Positions 1 to 5,078 of a stretch of DNA of 5,078 nucleotides are shown here, piece after piece. Position 1 is the first letter of the stretch, and every line of letters starts with the position of its first letter. Under the pieces are notes generated by a model, which was not told the DNA's origin, ran no database searches, and worked only from the letters and a program-made list of their open reading frames with translations. Source of the DNA: Bacteroidales bacterium (lineage in GTDB: Bacteria; Bacteroidota; Bacteroidia; Bacteroidales; UBA12077); assembly GCA_030600865.1 (NCBI GenBank), contig JAUVUS010000231.1:1-5078 (forward strand), read 5' to 3'. Position numbers and translations under genes: made by a program.

Positions 1-1
1 T

Positions 2-2488
2 TACATTACCCAGATTTATTATTTACAGGGTAAATACGATGAGATTATTGAATATGCACCTCCATTATTGGAAGGGGCCAGTGCTAAACGAACTCCTGAA
101 ATTGCTAAAGTTATTGGCGATTCGTATTATAAAAAGCAACAATTCACAGATGCTATTGAATATTTACAGAAACATGCCAACGAAGCTAAGACAGTTTCTC
201 GAAAAGATTACTATCAATTAGCTTATTGTTATTATAAGTTAGAACAGTACGATAGTGCAGCTATATCTTTCGAAAAAGTTTTATATGAAGCAGATCAACT
301 GGCACAAAATGCATATTTTCATATTGCAGATTGCTATATTGAATTAGATCAGAAAAACAAAGCAATGTTAGCATTTGAGTTTGCTTCGAAACTCGATTTT
401 GATTCTGAAATAAAGGAGGAAGCACTGTTCAATTATGCATTATTAACTTATGAATTGTATCATTCTCCTTTTAATGAGGCAATAGGAGCATTTCATAAAT
501 TTATAGAGCTATATCCAAATTCGAATCGTTTAGATGATGCTTACAATTTTCTTGTAATGGCCTATCTGTATACCAGTAATTATAAAGAGGCTTTAAAGTC
601 CTTAGAAATGATTTCGGAGAAAGATCATGGAATGAAAGAGGCTTTTCAGAAAGTGGCTTATTATCGTGGTTTGGAGTTATTTAATAATCTTCATTATCAG
701 GAGGCAATTGAAACTTTTGATAAATCAATGCAATATCCGGGATATAACAGGGCTATTGCTGCACAAACCAATTATTGGAAAGCTGAGGCATATTATCAGC
801 TAGGTGAATATGAAAAAGCGGTAGAATCATATAATAATTTTCTTATAACAAGTGGAGCATTTCAGTTACAAGAGTATAATCTTGCACATTACAATATGGG
901 ATATGCGTATTTTAAGTTGAAAGATTATCCAAATGCAATACAATGGTTTAGAAAATATATTGGATTCACGAAAATCGAAAAGTCAAAAACTGTTGCTGAT
1001 GCTTATAACCGAATTGGCGATAGCTATTTTATTAGTCGAACGTACTGGTTAGCCATTGAGTTTTATGATAAAGCAATTGAAGTTGGCTTGTTAGATAAGG
1101 ATTATGCATTATTTCAACGTGGATTTTCACTTGGATTATTAACCCGGCCTGAGAAAAAACTGAATACTTTACAGCGTTTATTGGACGAACATCCTGAATC
1201 TGTTTATGTTGATGATGCATTATTCGAAATGGCGAAAAGTCATTTGGATCTACAAAATCCTGATAAAGCAATAGAAAAATATCTGCTAATAATCGAAGAA
1301 TATCTATCAAGCAGTTATGTTAAAAAATCATTAGTACAGCTTGGATTGTTGAATTATAACAGAGATAACAATCAAGAGGCATTAAAATATTATCAAAGAG
1401 TTGTAGCAGATTTTCCGGGAACTGCAGAAGCTAAAAATGCACTTACAGGTATAAAAAATATTTATGTTGATATAAATGATGTCGATTCATATTTTGCCTA
1501 TGTAAACGGCCTTGGGAAATTTGCAGATATTAGTTTATCTGAACAGGATTCCTTGACTTATATATCTTCTGAAAAATTATATATGGCAGGTGATATAGAA
1601 AAGTCAATCCTGCAGTTTAATGATTATCTCACAAAATTCCCTGATGGTTCGTTTGTGTTAAATGCTCACTTTTATTTGGCCGATTGTCAGAACCGAAATG
1701 AAAATTTTGAGAGAGCACTAAAATCATACAATTTTGTAATTGAAAAACCTAAAAATACTTTTACAGAACAGGCGCTATTGGCAGCAGCAGCAATTAACTT
1801 CAGTAATGAAAATTATAAAGACGCACTATCTCACTATCAAAAATTAGATCAAATTGCCGAAGTAAATAATAGCTTAATTGAATCGCGTGTAGGACAAATG
1901 CGGTGTAATTATTTGTTGAATAATCATACCCGGGTTATTGAAACTGCTGATAAAGTATTGCATACTGAAAAAATATCAGGAGAATACAAACGTGAAGCAC
2001 ATTACAAAAAAGGTAAAGCGTTATATTCAAACAAAAACAACGAATTGGCTCTCGATGAGTTCAGGATTATTTCTGAAGAAGTTAACAGTAGTGAAGGAGC
2101 CGAATCAAAATATTTAATTTGCGAAATTTATTTTCAAGATAATCAGCTTGATGTAGCCGAACATGAAATTTTTGATTTTGCCTCTCATAATACTTCTCAG
2201 GAATATTGGTTAGCAAAATCTTTTATTTTGCTGGCAGATATTTACCTGAAAAAGAATGATATGTTTCAAGCAAAACATACGCTAAAAAGTATTATAGACA
2301 ATTACGATCCGAATGCTGAAGATAAAATAATATCCTTAGCAACAAATAAGTATAACTCTATAGTCGAAGAAGAAAAATTAGAAATGGAACAAAAAGGAAC
2401 TGACGAAATAGAATTGAATTTTGAAGGGAATAAAGAAGGACAATACAACGAATTATTTGAAGCAGTACCTGATACAATACAATTTTGA
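2..2488 (+). CDS. Large TPR-repeat protein, 5' end outside window
   Basis: The frame is open from the first full codon (base 2) to the TGA at 2486-2488, giving 828 visible residues. A TTG at base 68 could pass for a start, but in-frame TPR-like sequence (YLQGKYDEIIEYAPPLL) precedes it, so the true start lies upstream of the window. Almost the whole protein is about 19-20 tandem TPR-like helical pairs of 30-36 residues. Clear units lie near visible residues 68-96, 255-283, 293-322, 331-362, 403-435, 440-472, 553-583, 663-694 and 733-768, with the usual small/aromatic pattern (for example AYYQLGEYEKAVESY). Residues of about 473-514 do not fit the repeat and may be a hinge between two solenoids. 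The C-terminal 40 or so residues are acidic and polar. TPR arrays bind proteins; some units resemble the YbgF/BamD style of envelope TPR. Any signal peptide or lipobox would be outside the window. The barrel gene starts 17 bases downstream, suggesting an operon and a shared envelope role (inference). The TPR call is firm; the function is unknown. Confidence 0.93.
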   Translation, partial: YITQIYYLQGKYDEIIEYAPPLLEGASAKRTPEIAKVIGDSYYKKQQFTDAIEYLQKHANEAKTVSRKDYYQLAYCYYKLEQYDSAAISFEKVLYEADQLAQNAYFHIADCYIELDQKNKAMLAFEFASKLDFDSEIKEEALFNYALLTYELYHSPFNEAIGAFHKFIELYPNSNRLDDAYNFLVMAYLYTSNYKEALKSLEMISEKDHGMKEAFQKVAYYRGLELFNNLHYQEAIETFDKSMQYPGYNRAIAAQTNYWKAEAYYQLGEYEKAVESYNNFLITSGAFQLQEYNLAHYNMGYAYFKLKDYPNAIQWFRKYIGFTKIEKSKTVADAYNRIGDSYFISRTYWLAIEFYDKAIEVGLLDKDYALFQRGFSLGLLTRPEKKLNTLQRLLDEHPESVYVDDALFEMAKSHLDLQNPDKAIEKYLLIIEEYLSSSYVKKSLVQLGLLNYNRDNNQEALKYYQRVVADFPGTAEAKNALTGIKNIYVDINDVDSYFAYVNGLGKFADISLSEQDSLTYISSEKLYMAGDIEKSILQFNDYLTKFPDGSFVLNAHFYLADCQNRNENFERALKSYNFVIEKPKNTFTEQALLAAAAINFSNENYKDALSHYQKLDQIAEVNNSLIESRVGQMRCNYLLNNHTRVIETADKVLHTEKISGEYKREAHYKKGKALYSNKNNELALDEFRIISEEVNSSEGAESKYLICEIYFQDNQLDVAEHEIFDFASHNTSQEYWLAKSFILLADIYLKKNDMFQAKHTLKSIIDNYDPNAEDKIISLATNKYNSIVEEEKLEMEQKGTDEIELNFEGNKEGQYNELFEAVPDTIQF

Positions 2489-2505
2489 AATAAAGATATT
2501 AAGAT
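2489..2505 (+). promoter_or_regulatory. A/T-rich translation start region without Shine-Dalgarno
   Basis: The 17 bases between the TPR stop and the barrel-gene ATG contain no AGGAGG-like motif. They end in ATATTAAGA (2496-2504) one base before the ATG. Bacteroidota genes commonly start translation without a Shine-Dalgarno, using A-rich leaders. The gap is too short for an obvious separate promoter and terminator, which supports co-transcription. Confidence 0.4.
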
Positions 2506-4170
2506 ATGATTCGAAAGATTTTTATATACATTCACATTTTAGGTTTTTTAATTTTCGGATTTAAAAGCCTAAACGCACAGGAAAAATTAGTAAAAGAAGT
2601 TAAGGTTGTTAAACCTTATGAACCTTCCATTTCTGATGCTTATAAATTAACACATTTGCCCAGAATTACCGATACGGTAAAAATCATCCCGGAAATAAAA
2701 TATATTCTTCAAACGAAACCAATGAATGTAGGATATACTATTACTCCGATTAAGCCGGCAAAAATGGTTGGAGAACCCTTATCAAAATTATATAACAGTT
2801 ATGTTAAGGTAGGATTAGGAACAAAAATATTGCCTATGCTGGAGGCTTATGTTAATAATAAACGTTCAAAGGATTATTCAATTGGTGCTTATTACAAATT
2901 TTCAAACTCCATTGGACAAGCCACTTTCGATAATGATGAAAAAGAGTTTGCAGGATTTTGCGATAACGACTTGCGATTTTTTGGTAAGAAATACATGAAA
3001 AGTTCTATTATTCAGGGCGAAATGGGACTGTTAAGTAATACGAGATATTTTTATGGTTATGATACCCGCGTAGATACAATTTTAGAAAAGGACAACATTA
3101 AGCAAAACTATTTGACACTTAATGTAAATGCAAACTATAAGAGTAATCATGTTGATTCTACTCATATTAACTATGATTTTGGAGTAAATCTTTATAATAC
3201 AAAAGATAATTTCGACAATAATGAATTAGGTTTTCTAATAGCAGGAGATATAAATAAGATTTTCACAAAAGAAATGGTAGGTGTTAATGTTGCAATTGAG
3301 CATTATTCAACTAGTGAGAAAATCGATTCTTCAAACAATACAATTATCAGAATAAATCCCTGGTTGGGCAAATTTGGAGATAAATGGCGTATTAAAGCAG
3401 GAATTAATATTTTTTCTGATATTCGCGGCGATAACTCAAAAGCACTTTATTATCCTGTGGCAAGATTGGAATATGATATGGCAAATCATTATCTGATTCC
3501 TTATGCCGGGGTCGATGGTAAACTGGAAATAAATAATTTCCGGAAAATGAGCCAGATTAATCCATTTTTAGTACCTGGAACGGGAGTATTAAACACCGAC
3601 CATAAAATCATTCTGTTTGGAGGTATAAGAGGTAATTTTAACTCAACGACATATTACAACTTTGAGATATCATATTCATTAATTGATGACATGCCATTTT
3701 TTATTAATGATTTGGTAAACTCTGATAGTATTGGTAATCAATTTAGTGTTGTTTATGATGACATTACACTCATAAATTATTTTGGTGAAATTTCTGTTTC
3801 TTCTTCCGAAGAATTAACGTTTCATGCAAAAGCGAATTACAAAAATTATGAAATGACAAATGAAGCCGAGGCATGGCATAAACCTTCTTTCGACTTAACT
3901 TTTACAACAATATATAATATGCGTCATAAAATCATTCTAAAAGGCGATATTTTAGCTATTGGAAAACGATATGCTAAGTTGGATGATACAGGAAATATTG
4001 CAGAATTAGAGTCGGCAATTGATATTAATTTAGGAGCAGAGTACAGATATTCAAAAGTATTATCAGGTTTTATACAGTTAAATAATTTATTATCTGATGG
4101 TTATTACGAATGGAATTATTATCCGAGCTATGGATTTAACATTTTATTAGGTGTAACATATTCTTTCTAA
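2506..4170 (+). CDS. Predicted outer-membrane beta-barrel protein, plug-less
   Basis: Complete 554-residue gene. ATG 2506 is chosen because it begins a classic signal peptide: basic RK at 3-4, hydrophobic core at about 5-19, and LNA/Q as the likely signal peptidase I site near residues 22-25. Residues 25-96 form a short periplasmic segment with VKVVKPYEPSISDAYKL (32-48) and several prolines (PRITDT, PIKPAKMVGEP). From about residue 97 to the end the protein shows alternating hydrophobic/polar stretches rich in Tyr, Phe and Asn, ending LLGVTYSF with a terminal Phe, as expected of a BAM-inserted barrel. The C-terminal part (FIQLNNLLSDGYYEWNYYP) resembles the last strands of TonB-dependent receptors. 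The protein is much shorter than those receptors, and its roughly 70-residue N-terminus cannot hold a plug domain of about 130-150 residues, so I do not call it a TonB receptor. It resembles a Bacteroidota family I recall beginning with VKVVKPYEP-like sequence. It probably works with the preceding TPR protein. Substrate and function are unknown. Confidence 0.85.
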   Translation: MIRKIFIYIHILGFLIFGFKSLNAQEKLVKEVKVVKPYEPSISDAYKLTHLPRITDTVKIIPEIKYILQTKPMNVGYTITPIKPAKMVGEPLSKLYNSYVKVGLGTKILPMLEAYVNNKRSKDYSIGAYYKFSNSIGQATFDNDEKEFAGFCDNDLRFFGKKYMKSSIIQGEMGLLSNTRYFYGYDTRVDTILEKDNIKQNYLTLNVNANYKSNHVDSTHINYDFGVNLYNTKDNFDNNELGFLIAGDINKIFTKEMVGVNVAIEHYSTSEKIDSSNNTIIRINPWLGKFGDKWRIKAGINIFSDIRGDNSKALYYPVARLEYDMANHYLIPYAGVDGKLEINNFRKMSQINPFLVPGTGVLNTDHKIILFGGIRGNFNSTTYYNFEISYSLIDDMPFFINDLVNSDSIGNQFSVVYDDITLINYFGEISVSSSEELTFHAKANYKNYEMTNEAEAWHKPSFDLTFTTIYNMRHKIILKGDILAIGKRYAKLDDTGNIAELESAIDINLGAEYRYSKVLSGFIQLNNLLSDGYYEWNYYPSYGFNILLGVTYSF

Positions 4171-4174
4171 TTTC

Positions 4175-4220
4175 AAGCCTGCCTGTCATGCCTACGGCAG
4201 ATAAATCGGCAGTCAGGTTT
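4175..4220. repeat. Imperfect GC-rich inverted repeat, possible terminator
   Basis: Bases 4175-4187 pair with 4208-4220 over 13 positions: 10 Watson-Crick pairs, 2 G-T wobbles and 1 mismatch (4182/4213). The 20-base loop contains a second small stem, TGCC/GGCA (4189-4192 with 4196-4199). CGGCAG occurs twice (4195-4200 and 4207-4212) and GCCTG twice in overlap (4177-4181 and 4181-4185). It begins four bases after the barrel stop codon, so it could terminate or protect the operon transcript, although the T-run that follows is short (TTTCC). The GC-rich CCTGCC/GGCAG composition in A+T-rich DNA also suggests a dispersed REP-like element; that is inference from composition only. Confidence 0.55.
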
Positions 4221-4249
4221 CCAATTTCAGATTAAGGTAAATACATTTG
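4218..4249 (+). promoter_or_regulatory. Candidate Bacteroidota-type promoter for gyrB
   Basis: TACATTTG at 4242-4249 matches all fixed positions of the Bacteroidota -7 consensus TAnnTTTG. TTTC at 4218-4221 is a 3-of-4 match to the -33 TTTG element, 20 bases upstream. Transcription would begin around 4255, leaving a gyrB leader of roughly 325 bases. Weaker 7-of-8 matches to the -7 element lie closer to gyrB at 4372-4379, 4426-4433, 4443-4450 and 4544-4551, but none has a well-spaced -33 partner. In such A+T-rich DNA a chance match is possible. Confidence 0.35.
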
Positions 4250-4254
4250 TATTT
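4239..4254. repeat. Perfect 7-bp inverted repeat over candidate -7 element
   Basis: AAATACA (4239-4245) and TGTATTT (4248-4254) are exact reverse complements separated by TT. The candidate -7 hexamer-like element (4242-4249) lies inside this symmetric site. The layout would suit a dimeric DNA-binding regulator covering the promoter, but no regulator is identified, and a short A+T-rich palindrome can arise by chance. Confidence 0.4.
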
Positions 4255-4392
4255 TCAGGTACTTTAGTTCATTTTAGGCATTTTAAGTATTTGTTAATTT
4301 TTGTGAATTTGTTGTTAATAAATTGCACTATTTTATTTCGATTTAATCACCTAAAAATCACATATTTTTACTATATTTACACGTTTGAAAAA

Positions 4393-4421
4393 CAGGCTTG
4401 ACTTCATTTTGTAATAGCCTG
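4393..4421. repeat. Short GC-rich hairpin in gyrB leader
   Basis: CAGGCT (4393-4398) is the exact reverse complement of AGCCTG (4416-4421), with a 17-base A+T-rich loop. No further pairing extends the stem on either side. If transcription starts near 4255 it would form in the gyrB leader RNA. AGCCTG also occurs at 4176-4181 in the upstream inverted repeat. No T-run follows, so it does not look like an intrinsic terminator. Confidence 0.35.
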
Positions 4422-4476
4422 AAAGTAAGATTGATGTAAACTTATTCTTGAGTGTTGAAAAAACGAAAAAAATCCA

Positions 4477-4507
4477 TTTAAAAGGTATTTTAAAATATAA
4501 TTTAAAA
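4477..4507. repeat. Three TTTAAAA motifs at exact 12-base spacing
   Basis: TTTAAAA occurs at 4477-4483, 4489-4495 and 4501-4507, each starting 12 bases after the last. The middle copy lies in a 12-base perfect palindrome, TATTTTAAAATA (4486-4497). Two A-runs (4458-4463 and 4466-4472) lie just upstream. Roughly helix-phased A+T motifs may affect DNA shape or bind a protein. The low sequence complexity limits how much can be claimed. Confidence 0.35.
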
Positions 4508-4570
4508 CTGGGTGATTTTTATTCAGAAATGCTCGAGTATTGTTAAATTTTAAAGTGTAGTAATAACTAA

Positions 4571-4581
4571 ATATTAAGAAA
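4571..4581 (+). promoter_or_regulatory. A-rich gyrB translation start region, no Shine-Dalgarno
   Basis: ATATTAAGA (4571-4579) followed by AA lies directly before the gyrB ATG. The same nine bases precede the barrel-gene ATG at 2496-2504. No purine-rich Shine-Dalgarno is present; A at -1 to -3 fits the usual Bacteroidota pattern. An in-frame stop, TAA at 4561-4563, shows that the reading frame cannot begin much further upstream. Confidence 0.4.
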
Positions 4582-5078
4582 ATGAGCGATCTGAAAAATG
4601 ATGAATTGAACGAGGATAATCAAAATAACGGTAGCGGTAGCTATTCAGCCGATAGTATTCAGGTTTTAGAAGGATTAGAAGCAGTTCGTAAAAGGCCTGC
4701 GATGTATATTGGTGATATTAGCGAAAAAGGCCTTCATCATTTAGTATACGAGGTAGTCGATAATTCAATTGACGAAGCTATGGCAGGCTTTTGTAATAAT
4801 ATCGATGTCCTTATAAATGAAGATAACTCAATAACGGTAACTGATGATGGTAGAGGGATTCCTGTTGATCTTCACGAAAAAGAGGGGAAATCAGCATTAG
4901 AAGTTGTAATGACAGTTCTTCATGCAGGAGGTAAATTTGATAAAGATTCATATAAAGTTTCCGGTGGATTGCATGGTGTTGGTGTATCATGTGTTAATGC
5001 ACTTTCAGCTCATTTGCGTGCCGAAATTCATCGCGATGGTAAAATATATGTTCAGGAATATCAGATTGGAAAACCAAA
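4582..5078 (+). CDS. gyrB: DNA gyrase subunit B, N-terminal part (3' cut by window)
   Basis: GyrB is the ATPase subunit of the GyrA2GyrB2 type II topoisomerase that introduces negative supercoils. The 165 visible codons cover most of the GHKL ATPase domain. [20 protein letters not shown] (26-45) is followed by the N-box [10 protein letters not shown] (57-66, with E57 and N61 matching catalytic Glu42 and Asn46 of E. coli), DDGRGIP (88-94), LHAGGKFD (113-120, K118 matching Lys103) and the ATP-lid motif [18 protein letters not shown] (125-142). R151 matches Arg136, a residue linked to coumarin sensitivity in E. coli. Tyr21 matches the N-terminal-arm Tyr5. The start is 15-16 residues longer than in E. 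coli, with an acidic, Asn-rich extension. The wording favours GyrB over ParE, and SCVNALS is, as I recall, typical of Bacteroidota. No broken codons or missing motifs are visible. It is separated from the preceding operon by 411 bases and is probably transcribed on its own. Confidence 0.97.
   Translation, partial: MSDLKNDELNEDNQNNGSGSYSADSIQVLEGLEAVRKRPAMYIGDISEKGLHHLVYEVVDNSIDEAMAGFCNNIDVLINEDNSITVTDDGRGIPVDLHEKEGKSALEVVMTVLHAGGKFDKDSYKVSGGLHGVGVSCVNALSAHLRAEIHRDGKIYVQEYQIGKP

Larger units (their letters stand above)
4171..4581. other. 411-base intergenic region upstream of gyrB
   Basis: No credible gene is visible on either strand. The region is strongly A+T-rich apart from the GC-rich inverted repeat at its left edge. 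It contains that repeat (4175-4220), a candidate promoter with a nested inverted repeat (4218-4254), a 7-base direct repeat CATTTTA at 4270-4276 and 4279-4285, a hairpin (4393-4421), A-runs at 4458-4463 and 4466-4472, and a triple TTTAAAA array (4477-4507). It probably separates the TPR/barrel operon from gyrB and holds the gyrB promoter and a long leader (inference). Confidence 0.7.

Noticed and set aside
68..70. TTG as the start of the TPR gene
   Set aside because: The same frame is open back to base 2 and encodes in-frame TPR-like sequence, so the gene starts outside the window.
39..221. Small + strand ORF of 60 codons
   Set aside because: It overlaps the TPR coding frame out of phase, has low-complexity content and no recognisable motif; a shadow frame.
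1032..1310. Minus-strand ORF of 92 codons
   Set aside because: It lies wholly antisense within conserved-looking TPR repeats and has no recognisable domain or start signal.
2302..2535. Minus-strand ORF of 77 codons
   Set aside because: It is antisense across the end of the TPR gene, the short gap and the signal-peptide start, with Ser-rich low-complexity translation; a shadow.
4398..4403. TTGACT resembling a sigma-70 -35 box
   Set aside because: No TATAAT-like element lies 16-18 bases downstream, and Bacteroidota promoters generally do not follow this consensus.
4486..4497. 12-base palindrome TATTTTAAAATA as an operator
   Set aside because: It consists only of A and T in A+T-rich DNA and is better explained as part of the TTTAAAA array; not significant by itself.
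4171..4581. Riboswitch or small RNA in the intergenic region
   Set aside because: Only isolated short stems are visible; I could not identify the conserved core of any known riboswitch or small RNA class.

Overview
The window appears to be chromosomal DNA from a member of the Bacteroidota, possibly of the Bacteroidales/Marinilabiliales type. The evidence is A+T-rich DNA, start codons preceded by A/T-rich sequence instead of a Shine-Dalgarno motif, a candidate promoter of the Bacteroidota TAnnTTTG type, a GyrB N-terminus that reads like Bacteroidota GyrB, and a TPR protein / outer-membrane barrel pair whose sequences resemble proteins I know from that phylum. Assignment below phylum is a guess.

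Layout, all on the + strand: (1) bases 2-2488, the 3' part of a large TPR-repeat gene whose start lies before the window; (2) bases 2506-4170, a complete gene for a secreted protein with the features of an outer-membrane beta-barrel, 17 bases after the TPR stop and so probably co-transcribed; (3) bases 4171-4581, a 411-base intergenic region with an imperfect GC-rich inverted repeat, a short perfect inverted repeat containing a candidate -7 element, a 6-bp GC-rich hairpin and three TTTAAAA motifs spaced exactly 12 bases apart; (4) bases 4582-5078, the first 165 codons of gyrB, cut by the window end.

The first two genes look like a functional unit at the cell envelope: a long TPR solenoid, probably a periplasmic or membrane-associated protein-binding scaffold, with a barrel that has a short proline-rich periplasmic N-terminus and no room for a TonB plug. 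Their function is unknown to me. This pair is the most interesting part of the window, because such barrels are easily mislabelled as TonB-dependent receptors. gyrB (DNA gyrase subunit B) is a housekeeping gene that probably has its own promoter in the intergenic region and no evident functional link to the pair.

I see no tRNA or rRNA, CRISPR array, insertion sequence or defence system, and no significant minus-strand gene.
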